From NCBI RefSeq assembly GCF_015277875.1, contig NZ_CP063814.1, forward strand, positions 868,001 to 932,000: 64,000 nucleotides of DNA. The letters are read 5' to 3'. The DNA is from Microbacterium luteum. Its GTDB lineage: Bacteria > Actinomycetota > Actinomycetes > Actinomycetales > Microbacteriaceae. A program made the translations under genes and the position numbers. Shown piece by piece: positions 40,748 through 50,700 of the stretch (its first letter is position 1; every line of letters starts with the position of its first letter). Below the pieces are notes generated by a model that was given only the letters and a program-made list of their open reading frames with translations, did not search any database and had not been told where the DNA came from.

Positions 40748-41511
40748 ATCGGAACGAGTTCGCGGAGCTGTCGGCGGGGCACGCGTTGCACGCCCTGTCG
40801 GCCGACGACGAGCGCGCGTACGAAGCCGCGCTCGCCGCAAACCCGGAATGGCAGCACATCGCCGCCGCCGACGCCGATGCCGCGGCCCTGCTGGGCTCTG
40901 CCGTCCCCATCGTCGAGCCGCCCACGGCGATTCGCGAGGCACTCTTCGCCCGCATCGCCGAGACACCGCAGGTCCCCAAGGCACCGGCATCACCGCCGGT
41001 CCAGCCGTCGACGGCGCCGCGCACCGAAGCCATCCAGACCGTCGCACGGCAGAAGTGGATGCGCGGCATGTTCGCGCTCGCCGCGTCGCTCGTGCTGCTG
41101 GTGGCGCTCGGCTTCGGCGCGGTCACGATCAACGAGTACCTCACGCGGCCGGCATCCGTCGTCGCGCTCCAGCAGATCGAGGACGCCCCGGATTCGGAGG
41201 CGACGACTGCCGAGCTCGTCAACGGCGAGGGTGCGGTCACGGCCTACTGGTCGGAGTCGCTGGGACAGGCCGTGCTCGTCTCCGACGATCTGCCCGACCT
41301 CGGCGACGACCAGACGTACGAGCTGTGGTTCGTGCGCGGGGAGGGTCCGGTATCGGCCGGCCTCTACAGTCCCGCAGACAGCGACGAGCCCGCGCTCCTG
41401 GAGGGCCAGTTCGAGCCGGGAGATGCCCTCGCGGTGACGATCGAACCCGCCGGCGGATCGCCGACCGGACAGCCGTCGACCGATCCGATCGTGGTCATCC
41501 CCACGGCGTGA
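40744..41511 (+). CDS. rskA: Anti-sigma factor RskA
   Basis: A 255-residue anti-sigma factor. The cytoplasmic N-terminal part (about 1-100) contains the ELSAGHALHALSADDERAYE helix typical of RskA and its relatives. One membrane helix follows at about 106-125, and an extracytoplasmic C-terminal domain of about 130 residues (TYELWFVRGEGPVSAG) completes it. GTG overlaps the sigK stop as GTGA. It is expected to hold SigK until regulated proteolysis; the signal is unknown. Confidence 0.92.
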   Translation: MNRNEFAELSAGHALHALSADDERAYEAALAANPEWQHIAAADADAAALLGSAVPIVEPPTAIREALFARIAETPQVPKAPASPPVQPSTAPRTEAIQTVARQKWMRGMFALAASLVLLVALGFGAVTINEYLTRPASVVALQQIEDAPDSEATTAELVNGEGAVTAYWSESLGQAVLVSDDLPDLGDDQTYELWFVRGEGPVSAGLYSPADSDEPALLEGQFEPGDALAVTIEPAGGSPTGQPSTDPIVVIPTA

Positions 41512-41540
41512 CGTCGTCGTCGGGCGCGTAGCCTGGACGC

Positions 41541-42179
41541 ATGAGTGACGAGTCCCGGGAATTCCACAAGCCCGTGCGGCGCCCCGCGGAGCTGTTCGAT
41601 CGGCTCTACTCGGCGCAGGACCCGGCTGAGGTCTCGCGCGCCGCACACTCGACCGCCCAGGCGCTGCTCTCGCGCGTGCGCGACGAGCCGGATGCGGCGG
41701 TCGTCGACCGCCTGGTGACCTTCACCGACGACCACGGGATCGACGACATCGCCGAGCTGTGGTCGCGTTCGCCGGCGTCGAGCCTGCCGGGCGCGCTGTG
41801 GCGGCTGTACCTGCTGCAGCTGATGATCCACGACGATCCCGGCACGGCGGCGCTGCTGTACGAGCGCGGGCGCGCGGAGCTCGCCTCCGCCGACGACGTC
41901 GTCGCGGGTGCTCCCACGCCTGCCGGGCCGGAGGAGCTGGTCGCGCTCATCGACGTCATCCTGCGCGGCGCGTTCAGCGGGGACTTCGCGGTGGCGTTGG
42001 AGCGTGCGGCGGCGTTCTGCCGCATCCAGGCTGCCGGATCCACCCACCTCGCCGACGACTACGAGCCGACGGAGTCCGACCGTGCGAGTGCGCTCACGCG
42101 CCGAGCGCTCCGCCTGTCCGACTACGGCACCGATCTCGCGACCTGCGCCGGCCTGTGGCGACGCGAGACCCTCACGTGA
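41541..42179 (+). CDS. Conserved actinobacterial protein of unknown function
   Basis: A 212-residue soluble, mostly helical protein with no membrane segment, signal peptide or obvious catalytic motif. It starts MSDESREFHKPVRRPAEL and has a long Ala/Leu-rich centre. Similar proteins occur next to sigK-rskA and pabC in Microbacteriaceae and are sometimes misannotated as RNA polymerase subunits. ATG 41541 is 6 nt after TAGCCT (leaderless type). Function not recognised. Confidence 0.7.
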   Translation: MSDESREFHKPVRRPAELFDRLYSAQDPAEVSRAAHSTAQALLSRVRDEPDAAVVDRLVTFTDDHGIDDIAELWSRSPASSLPGALWRLYLLQLMIHDDPGTAALLYERGRAELASADDVVAGAPTPAGPEELVALIDVILRGAFSGDFAVALERAAAFCRIQAAGSTHLADDYEPTESDRASALTRRALRLSDYGTDLATCAGLWRRETLT

Positions 42180-42217
42180 TCGCACCAGATCCATCCTGAC
42201 CGGTCCGATCGCCTCGC

Positions 42218-42292
42218 CGATGTCGGAGAATCGCGCCGATGTCGGAGAAAAACGGCGAATGTCTCCGACAAAGCGATGAATCTCCGACATCG
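42218..42292. repeat. Nested inverted repeat with four TGTCGGAGA cores
   Basis: CGATGTCGGAGAA occurs at 42218-42230 and again from 42237. The core returns inverted in TGTCTCCGACA (42260-42270) and ATCTCCGACATCG (42280-42292). The inner pair (GTCGGAGA/TCTCCGAC) and the outer pair form a nested hairpin of about 75 nt. It lies in the 329-nt gap before pabC. Could be a terminator for the upstream gene, an RNA structure or a dispersed repeat. Confidence 0.7.
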
Positions 42293-42508
42293 GGCGTCGT
42301 GCGGTGGGGAGTGGATGAGGATGCGGATGCGCGTCCGGGCGGGCAGCGTCCGGGCCGGGCCGGGCAGCAAAGTGCCGGGCCGCAGAACGCCTCTCGGCGC
42401 AAGGCCGCTCGAAGCGGCAGAAGATGGAGCCCGGGGTTACTGCGGCCCGGCTGTTCCAGTGTAACGGACCGTGCGCCGGGGGTATTCCGGGCGCCGTAGG
42501 CTCGTGCC
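42293..42508. other. GC-rich intergenic stretch before pabC
   Basis: No convincing gene is seen. It contains GGATGC-type runs and an imperfect inverted pair GGTTACTG (42438-42445) and CAGTGTAAC (42460-42468), then the pabC -10-like TAGGCT at 42497-42502. Short reading frames here lack ribosome-binding sites and look like shadows. Confidence 0.4.
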
Positions 42509-43393
42509 ATGGCTTGGAGATTCGCGCTCATCATCGACCCCGCCGAGGCGGATGCGGCCGCCACCGACTTCGCGGCGACGTTCCAGCAGGTCGACCCTGC
42601 GGCGCCCGCGCTCAGCATCGGCGAGCTGAGCACGCAGCGCGGTGACGGCATCTTCGAGTCGATCGGCGTCGTCGACGGGCACGCGCAGGAGGTCGGACCC
42701 CACCTGGACCGGCTGGCGCACTCGGCGCGGCTGTGCGACCTGCCGGCACCGAACCTCGTGCAGTGGCGTGAGGCGATCGCCGTCGCGGCCGCGGCATGTC
42801 CGCCGGGGGAGTGCGTGATCAAGCTCATCCTGAGTCGCGGCATCGAGCACGGACCCACCCCGACCGCGTGGGTCACCGCCGCATCCGCCCCCGACAACAC
42901 CGCCGCCCGCACCGGGGGTGTCCGCGTGGTCACGCTCGACCGCGGCTTCGACAGCGCCGCTCCCGCACGAGCGCCGTGGCTGCTGCTCGGGGCCAAGACC
43001 CTGTCCTACGCCGTGAACATGGCGGCGATCCGCGAGGCGCGGCGACGCGGCGCCGATGACGCGCTGTTCGTCACGACCGACGCCATCGTGCTCGAGGGGC
43101 CCACCAGCTCGGTCATCCTGCGATTCGGGGACCGGTTCGTCACGCCCGAACCCGGCGCGGGCATCCTGCACGGCACGACCCAGGTGAGCCTGTTCGCACA
43201 CCTGCGCGACCTCGGCTTCGATGCCGCGTACGAGACCGTGCCGGTGTCCCGGCTGCACGAAGCGGATGCGGCGTGGCTCGTCTCGAGCGTTCGGCTCGCG
43301 GCTCCTGTGGTCGCGATCGACGGCGCGCAGCTGCCCCTCGACGCCGCCTTCACGGCATCGCTCAACGAGTACCTGCTCGCGCCTCGCGACTGA
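42509..43393 (+). CDS. pabC: Aminodeoxychorismate lyase
   Basis: A PLP fold-type IV enzyme of 294 residues that makes 4-aminobenzoate from 4-amino-4-deoxychorismate for folate. The PLP lysine is in LLLGAKTLSYAVNM (Lys163), with Glu196 in VLEGPTSSV and the GILHGTTQ loop later. Branched-chain aminotransferase or D-amino-acid transaminase activity is a possible alternative, since the family overlaps. ATG 42509 is 6 nt after TAGGCT (leaderless type). It converges on pstB across a strong hairpin. No pabAB lies nearby. Confidence 0.85.
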   Translation: MAWRFALIIDPAEADAAATDFAATFQQVDPAAPALSIGELSTQRGDGIFESIGVVDGHAQEVGPHLDRLAHSARLCDLPAPNLVQWREAIAVAAAACPPGECVIKLILSRGIEHGPTPTAWVTAASAPDNTAARTGGVRVVTLDRGFDSAAPARAPWLLLGAKTLSYAVNMAAIREARRRGADDALFVTTDAIVLEGPTSSVILRFGDRFVTPEPGAGILHGTTQVSLFAHLRDLGFDAAYETVPVSRLHEADAAWLVSSVRLAAPVVAIDGAQLPLDAAFTASLNEYLLAPRD

Positions 43394-43413
43394 GCGGCGC
43401 GCTCATGCGGACG

Positions 43414-43441
43414 GCGCCCGCACGGTGATCCGTGCGGGCGC
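43414..43441. terminator. Bidirectional hairpin between pabC and pstB
   Basis: GCGCCCGCACGG-TGAT-CCGTGCGGGCGC is a perfect 12-bp stem with a 4-nt loop between two convergent genes. There is no T-tract, as is common for high-GC actinobacterial terminators. Confidence 0.75.
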
Positions 43442-43461
43442 TGTCTGACGGAGGCGGTCGA

Positions 43462-44241
<780 letters not shown>

Positions 44242-44266
44242 GACGGTTCTTTCTCTCGGGTGTGGG

Positions 44267-45358
44267 TCAGCGACCGGTCTTCGGGGCGAAGAACTTCGCG
44301 ACCGCGCGAGCGGCGAGGTTCAGCACCATGACGATCAGGATCAGCGTCAGGGCCCCGGCCCAGGCGCGGGAGATGGCCGAGTCGGGGCTGGTGCCCTGGT
44401 TGGCGTACTGGTTGTAGACGAACACCGGCAGCGTCATCATGTTGCCGTCGAACAGGTTGAGGTTGAGGCTCGCGGTGTAGCCGGCCGTCAGCAGCAGGGG
44501 GGCCGTCTCTCCGATGACGCGGGCGATGGCGAGCATCACGCCCGTGGTGATGCCGGCGATCGAGGTGGGCAGGACCACCTTCACGATCGTCAGCCACTTC
44601 GGCACGCCGAGGGCGTACGAGGCCTCGCGCAGCTCGTTCGGCACCAGGCGGAGCATCTCCTCCGACGAGCGCACGACCACGGGGATCATCAGCACGCTCA
44701 GTGCGACCGCACCCATGAAGCCGTTCGAGATGCCGGGACCGAAGAAGACCACGAACAGCGAGTAGGCGAACAGACCCGCGACGATCGACGGGATGCCGGT
44801 CATCACGTCGACGAAGAAGGTGATGGCCTTGCCGAGCTTGCTGCGCGAGCCGTACTCCACCAGGTAGATGGAGGTCATCAGGCCGATCGGGACCGAGATG
44901 ATCGTCGCCGCCAGCGTGATCAGCAGGGTGCCCCAGATGGCGTGGATCGCGCCGCCGCCATCGCCGATGACGTTGCGCATGCTGTACGTGAAGAACTCGA
45001 TGTCGAAACGGGCGAGACCGTTGACGAGCACCGTGAACAGCAGGGAGATCAGCGGGAGGAGGGCCACCAGGAAGGCGGCCGACACGATGGCGGTGATGAA
45101 GCGGTCGGTCGCCTTGCGCTGACCTTCCACGATGGACGAGATGGCGTAGATCGCCGCGACGAACAGCAGGGTTCCGAGGAACACGGTGGCGGCGATGTTG
45201 AAGTCGCCGACGGGGTTGCCGATGTTGGCGAATCCGAACACGACCGCCATGAGGGCCCACGACGCTGCGAGGACGATCCACGGCGTCGCCTTCGGAAGGC
45301 GGCCGGTGGTGAGGGAGTTCGCCTTCGCCGGTGCGGCGGTCTTCTCGATGGTGGTCAT
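44267..45358 (-). CDS. pstA: Phosphate ABC transporter permease PstA
   Basis: A 363-residue permease. A longer N-terminus with extra helices (residues 20-100) is followed by the six-helix permease core with the EAA-type loop near [22 protein letters not shown]. The ATG overlaps the pstC stop by one base (TGATG). Longer than PstA of E. coli, as usual in actinobacteria. Confidence 0.96.
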   Translation of the reverse strand: MTTIEKTAAPAKANSLTTGRLPKATPWIVLAASWALMAVVFGFANIGNPVGDFNIAATVFLGTLLFVAAIYAISSIVEGQRKATDRFITAIVSAAFLVALLPLISLLFTVLVNGLARFDIEFFTYSMRNVIGDGGGAIHAIWGTLLITLAATIISVPIGLMTSIYLVEYGSRSKLGKAITFFVDVMTGIPSIVAGLFAYSLFVVFFGPGISNGFMGAVALSVLMIPVVVRSSEEMLRLVPNELREASYALGVPKWLTIVKVVLPTSIAGITTGVMLAIARVIGETAPLLLTAGYTASLNLNLFDGNMMTLPVFVYNQYANQGTSPDSAISRAWAGALTLILIVMVLNLAARAVAKFFAPKTGR

Positions 45359-46326
45359 CAGTTGGCTCCCGAGAACTCGGCGCGGCGCGCGACGATCCAG
45401 CGCGCCAGTGCGTTGACGCCGAAGGTGAGGACGAAGAGGACGAGACCGGTGGCGATGAGCACGCTGATGCCGTCACCGTAGGCCTCCGGGAACGACAGGG
45501 CGATGTTTGCGGGAATGGTGGTCGGGTTCGTCGCGGTGAGGAGCTCGAAGGTGACCACGCCCGACACGGACAGCACCATGGTCACGGCCATCGTCTCGCC
45601 GAGCGCGCGCCCGAGGGCGAGCATCGCCGCGGAGACCATTCCGCCGCGGGCGAAGGGGAGGACGGCCATCTTGATCATCTCCCAGCGGGTGGCGCCGAGC
45701 GCGAGAGCGGCTTCTTCGTGAAGTACCGGGGTCTGCAGGAACACCTCGCGGCAGATGGCGGTCATGATCGGCAGCACCATGATCGCGAGCACCAGGGCGG
45801 CGGTCAGGATGGTGCGGCCGGTGGCGGAGACCTGGCCGCCGAACAGCGGGATCCAGCCGAGGTATTCGTTCAGCCAGACGTAGAACGGCTGAGCCATGCC
45901 GGCGAAGACGAGGCCGCCCCAGAGGCCGAAGACGACGGAGGGCACGGCGGCGAGCAGATCGATGATGTAGCCGAGCACCGCGGAGATTCTGCGGGGCGCA
46001 TAGTGCGAGATGAAGAGGGCGATGCCGATGGCGAAGGGTGCGGCGACGACCAGAGCGAGGATCGCCGACCAGATGGTGCCGAAGACGAGCGGCCACACGT
46101 ACTCGAGGAACGAGCTGCCGTTGAGGATCGGGTTCTCGGCGGGGTCGGAGGTGAACGCCGGAACGGATTCGGCGATCAGGAAGACGGACACCGCGGCCAG
46201 CAGCACCAGGATGGTGATTCCTGCGGCCAGAGCGGTGCCCGAGAAGGCGAGGTCGCCAGGGCGGCGGCGTGCGCCGCGTTTGGTCTCGGTCTTCACGGGT
46301 GGGCGGTTGTCGGTGGTCGTCGCCAT
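45358..46326 (-). CDS. pstC: Phosphate ABC transporter permease PstC
   Basis: A 322-residue permease with six helices and the EAA loop EEAALALGATRWEMIKMAVLPFARGG. ATG 46326 was chosen because GAAGGA lies 5 nt upstream on the minus strand; the ATG at 46350 has none. Separated from pstS by a 109-nt gap containing a strong hairpin, so it is transcribed largely by read-through. Confidence 0.96.
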   Translation of the reverse strand: MATTTDNRPPVKTETKRGARRRPGDLAFSGTALAAGITILVLLAAVSVFLIAESVPAFTSDPAENPILNGSSFLEYVWPLVFGTIWSAILALVVAAPFAIGIALFISHYAPRRISAVLGYIIDLLAAVPSVVFGLWGGLVFAGMAQPFYVWLNEYLGWIPLFGGQVSATGRTILTAALVLAIMVLPIMTAICREVFLQTPVLHEEAALALGATRWEMIKMAVLPFARGGMVSAAMLALGRALGETMAVTMVLSVSGVVTFELLTATNPTTIPANIALSFPEAYGDGISVLIATGLVLFVLTFGVNALARWIVARRAEFSGAN

Positions 46327-46384
46327 TTCTGTCCTTCGCCGGGAACCCATTGCCCCAGTATGTCTGCTGCGGGTCGGACGGGAT

Positions 46385-46424
46385 ATCCCGCCCTGCCCGA
46401 CGGCGAGGCCGGGCAGGGCGGGAT
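46385..46424 (-). terminator. Attenuating hairpin between pstS and pstC
   Basis: ATCCCGCCCTGCCCG and CGGGCAGGGCGGGAT form a perfect 15-bp stem around a 10-nt loop, 12 nt past the pstS stop. There is no T-tract. It probably stabilises pstS mRNA or ends part of its transcripts, so that more PstS than permease is made. Confidence 0.75.
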
Positions 46425-46435
46425 CAGGGGGATGA

Positions 46436-47542
46436 TCAGCCGATCAGGGCGATCGCGGACTCGATCTGCGAGCGCAGGTCGTCCGAGATCGGGGCCGAGC
46501 CGGCGTTCTCGGCGGCGGCGTCCTGGCCCTCGGGGCTGGCGATGTAGGAGAAGTACGCCGCGACCAGTTCAGCGGTGTTCGCGTCCTCGTACTCGACGCA
46601 GCCGATGAGGTAGCTGACGAGGGCGATCGGGTAGACGCCGGACTCTTCGGTGCTGTAGTCCACCTCGAGGGCGAGGTCGCCCTCGCCGCGGCCCTCGACC
46701 TGCGGAGCCGAGTCGACGATCATCGCGGCGGCTTCGGCCGAGTAGGGGACGAACTCGCCACCGACGCCGACCGAGACGGTGCCGAGGTCGCCGACCTGCG
46801 AGGCGTCGGCATAGGTGATCGCGCCGTTGCCGTTGCGGGTCGCGTCCACGACGCCCGAGGTGCCCTGAGCGGCCTCACCGGAGTCGATCGGCCACACGCC
46901 GTCGGCCTCGTACTCCCACGCGCCGCCCGAGGCGGCCTCGAGGTAGGATGTGAAGGTCTCGGTGGTGCCCGAGTCGTCCGAGCGGTGCACGGGCGAGATG
47001 GCGAGGTCGGGGAGCTCGACGTCGGGGTTGTCGGCGGCGATGGCCTCGTCGTTCCAGTTGGTGATGTCGCCGGCGAAGACGCTCGCGATGGTCTCAGCCG
47101 ACATGTTCAGGCTGTCGATGCCCTCGAGGTTGAAGGCGACGGCGACCGGGGAGATGTACATCGGCAGCTCGACGATGCCGGCCTCTCCGTCAGCGGCGCA
47201 CGCGGCGAAGCCGCCGGCGGCGATCTCCTCGTCGTTGAACGCGCGGTCCGAGCCGATGAAGTTGCTGGCGCCGGCGATGAAGTTCTCGCGGCCGGTGCCC
47301 GATCCGGTGGGCTCGTAGTTGACCGTGACGTCGGGGTTGGCGGTCTGGAAGTTCGCGACCCACGCCTCCTGGGCGGCGGTCTGCGACGAGGCGCCGGTGG
47401 CGTCGAGGGTGCCCGAGAGCGTGCTCGTCTCGTCGGTGGTGTCCGAGGCGGTGTCGGTGCCCTCGTTCGCGGCGCAGGCGGTCAGGGCGAGTGCGGCGAC
47501 AGCGCCGAGGGCGCCGATCTTCGCAAGACGGTTGAGCTTCAC
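46436..47542 (-). CDS. pstS: Phosphate-binding lipoprotein PstS
   Basis: The 368-residue phosphate receptor. The lipobox ALTAC places lipid on Cys23. The phosphate-binding motifs are visible in GTLDATGASSQ, NYEPTGSGTGRENFIAG, SDRAFNDEE and HRSDDSGTTETF. GTG 47542 has GAGGA 6 nt upstream on the minus strand. It is the first gene of pstSCAB and lies 95 nt from a Pho-box-like direct repeat. Expression should rise under phosphate limitation through the SenX3/PhoR-like system encoded at the end of the window. Confidence 0.97.
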   Translation of the reverse strand: MKLNRLAKIGALGAVAALALTACAANEGTDTASDTTDETSTLSGTLDATGASSQTAAQEAWVANFQTANPDVTVNYEPTGSGTGRENFIAGASNFIGSDRAFNDEEIAAGGFAACAADGEAGIVELPMYISPVAVAFNLEGIDSLNMSAETIASVFAGDITNWNDEAIAADNPDVELPDLAISPVHRSDDSGTTETFTSYLEAASGGAWEYEADGVWPIDSGEAAQGTSGVVDATRNGNGAITYADASQVGDLGTVSVGVGGEFVPYSAEAAAMIVDSAPQVEGRGEGDLALEVDYSTEESGVYPIALVSYLIGCVEYEDANTAELVAAYFSYIASPEGQDAAAENAGSAPISDDLRSQIESAIALIG

Positions 47543-47614
47543 TGTGAATCCTCACGTGTAGGGGTTGGGGTTGCGGGCCCGGTGCGGGGCTCGCCGTGCA
47601 CGCTAAGCACGCAG

Positions 47615-47654
47615 CCTTAAGAGAGTGCGCGCGGGAGGTGAACGACTGGTGAAC
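47615..47654 (-). promoter_or_regulatory. Pho-box-like direct repeat and promoter of pstSCAB
   Basis: On the minus strand GTTCACC (47648-47654) and GTTCACC (47637-47643) are spaced by exactly 11 nt (GTTCACCAGTC, GTTCACCTCCC), the form of the PhoP/RegX3 box of actinobacteria. A TTAAGG (47615-47620) lies about 16 nt downstream as the -10. Regulator binding is inferred from the motif. Confidence 0.8.
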
Positions 47655-47726
47655 GGATGTTGTGCAGGAAGCCGGATCGCCCGAGCCGTGCGAAGGCGGC
47701 TTCGCGGAGTGGTTAGCGTGATGGTC

Positions 47727-47777
47727 ATGTCCGAGATCACGAAGGCGGCGCGCGTGGCCGTGGATGCGACCGTCTGA
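47727..47777 (+). CDS. Possible leaderless 16-residue leader peptide
   Basis: ATG 47727 is preceded by TAGCGT (47714-47719) ending 7 nt upstream, the pattern of leaderless starts in this window. It reads MSEITKAARVAVDATV and ends with TGA 47775-47777, one base before the GTG at 47779 that may start the synthetase. This resembles stop-restart coupling. It could equally be a chance frame. Confidence 0.35.
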   Translation: MSEITKAARVAVDATV

Positions 47778-50700
47778 CGTGCCCGCAGACCTCGACCAGA
47801 GTGCGCTCGATCGCGCATCCCTCGCCACCCGACCGCGCACGCTCGTCGAGGTCTTCCGCGACACCGTCGCCCGGCACCCGGAGGCCTCGGCGCTCGATGA
47901 CGGCGCCGGCGCCCTGAGCTACCGGGAGCTCGCCGCACTCGTCTCGCGCACCGCGGCGCGCCTGCACGAGGCCGGTGTTCGCCGCGGCGACCGCATCGGC
48001 ATCCGGGTGCCGTCCGGCTCCCGGGATCTCTACGTGTCGATCCTCGGCGTGCTGGCCGCTGGAGCGGCCTATGTACCGGTCGACGCCGACGACACCGACG
48101 AGCGCGCCGCGCTCGTGTTCGGCGAGGCGGCGGTGACCGGGATCATCGGCACCGGCGGCGTGTATGTGCCGACTGATCCCGCCTCGGGCGGTGGGGCGGC
48201 GACCGGGCCGGCGGTGCTCTACGCCGACGCCGCCCCCCACCCGAGCACGAGCGCGATCGCCGCGGTGCCTCCGCCCACCGTCGACGACGACGCGTGGATC
48301 ATCTTCACCTCGGGCTCGACGGGCGTTCCGAAGGGCGTGGCGGTCACGCACCGCAGCGCGGCGGCGTTCGTCGACGCCGAAGCGAACCTCTTCCTGCAGG
48401 ATGCGCCCCTGGCGCCGGGGGGTCGTGTGCTCGCGGGACTGTCGGTCGCCTTCGACGCGTCGTGCGAGGAGATGTGGCTCGCGTGGCGCCACGGCGCGTG
48501 CCTCGTCCCCGCGCCGAGGTCGCTCGTGCGCTCCGGCGACGATCTCGCCCCGTGGCTGCTTCGGCAGAGCATCACCGCGGTCTCGACCGTTCCGACCCTC
48601 GCCTCGATGTGGCCGGGCAGCGCGATCGAGAACGTGCGCCTGCTGATCTTCGGAGGCGAGGCGTGTCCTCCCGAACTGGCCGCTCGTCTGGCTGCGGAGG
48701 ACCGCGAGGTCTGGAACACCTATGGCCCGACCGAGGCGACCGTCGTGGCCTGCGCTGCACCGCTCGGAGGGGACGGTCCCGTGCGGATCGGCCTGCCGCT
48801 GGACGGATGGATGCTCGCGGTCGTCGACGCCGACGGGAACCGGGTCGGTGAAGGCGAGGCGGGAGAGCTCATCATCGGCGGCGTCGGCCTCGCCCGCTAC
48901 CTGGACCCTGAGAAGGACGCGCAGAAGTACGCGCCGATGCCCTCGCTCGGCTGGGAGCGCGCGTACCGTTCGGGCGATCTCGTGCGCTACGAGCGTGAGG
49001 GGCTCATCTTCCAGGGGCGCGCCGACGATCAGGTGAAGATCGGGGGCCGCCGGATCGAACTCGGCGAGGTCGAGGCCGCGCTCGGAGATCTCCCCGGCGT
49101 GGCCGCTGCCTGCGCTGCCGTTCGCAAGACGGATGCCGGAGTCTCGGTGCTCGTCGGATACGTCGTCACCGAGGCCCCCCTCGACCGCGCCGCCGCGCGG
49201 GCGCGGCTCACCGAGCGACTCGCCGCCGGGGTCGTCCCGATCCTCGCAGAGGTCGACGACCTTCCCGTGCGGACCTCCGGCAAGGTCGACCGTGCCGCGC
49301 TGCCGTGGCCCCTCCCGGGCACCGATGACACCGCCGACGGACTCAGCGACGACGAGGCATGGCTCGCGGAGCAGTGGCAGGCGGTGCTCGGAATGCCGAT
49401 CACCGATGCCGCCGCGGACTTCTTCGACCTCGGCGGCGGGTCTCTGGCGGCGGCGCAGCTCGTCTCGCGCATCCGCACCCGGGTTCCGGAGTTCTCCGTC
49501 GCCGACATCTACGACGTCCCACGGCTCGCGGCGATGGCGTCGGCGATCGGGGCCGTGGCCGCGGCGACACCGGTGGGGGAGTACTCCACGCCGAAGCCGA
49601 CGCCGCGGCGGATGCAGTGGCTGCAGTCGCTCCTCGGTGTGCCGCTGTTCATCGTCACGGGTGTGCGCTGGCTGCTCTACCTGCTGACCGCGAGCGCGCT
49701 GCTGCGGCTCGTGCCGGGGTTCGACGTGCTTCCCGAGGTGCCGTGGTGGGTCCTCGTGGTGGGCCTGCTTCTGTTCGCGACACCGTTCGGCCGGATGGGG
49801 ATCGCCGCGCTCGCGGCGCGACTGCTGCTGTCCGGTGTGAAGCCGGGCGACTATCCCCGGGGCGGCTGGGTGCACCTGCGGCTGTGGCTCGCCGACCAGT
49901 TCGCCGACCAGATCGACGCGGTGGGTCTGGCCGGCGCACCGTGGGTGACGTTCTATGCGCGGCTGCTGGGGGCGAAGATCGGCCGCGACGTCGACATGCA
50001 CACGCTCCCGCCGATCACCGGGATGCTCGAGGTCGGTTCGCGCGCATCGATCGAGCCGGAAGTCGACCTTACCGGCTCCTGGATCGATGGTGACCGCGTG
50101 CGCGTCGGGCCGGTGCGCATCGGGGCGGATGCCGCGGTCGGCGCACGGAGCACGCTCGCGCCCGGGACGCGCATCGGCCGTCGGGCCGAGATCGCCCCGG
50201 GGGTCGGCGGTGTTCGGCCGCGTGCGCGCCGATCAGAGATGGGCCGGCTCGCCCGCGGTGCGCGTGGGTGCGGCCGGCGACGACCGCTGGCCCGAAGACG
50301 CCCCGCCCCCGGCGCGCCGCTGGCTCACCGCCTACGCGGCATCGTCGGTCTTCCTCGGGCTCCTGCCGATCGGCTCGCTGGCCGTCGGCGGGCTGGTTCT
50401 CGCGGTGGGAGCGAGCGGCGCAGACACTCTCGGCGCGTTCTTCGCCAGTGCCGCCGCATGGCTGGTTCCCGCGGTGATCGCGGCGGGCGTGGTCTATGCG
50501 GGAGCCGTCGTGCTCGGCGTGCGCCTGCTGGCGATCGGCCTGACGGAGGGGACTCATCCGGTGCGATCGCGGATCGGATGGCAGGTGTGGACGACCGAGC
50601 GGCTTCTCGATTCCGCGCGCCAGTTCCTCTTCCCGCTGTACTCGAGCCTGTTCACCCCGGTCTGGCTGCGCCTGCTCGGAGCACGGGTGGGCAAGAACGT

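Noticed and set aside
42420..42480. Possible tRNA-like or riboswitch-like structure before pabC
   Set aside because: The GGTTACTG/CAGTGTAAC pair does not extend to a cloverleaf or any known riboswitch shape; treated only as an unexplained inverted pair.
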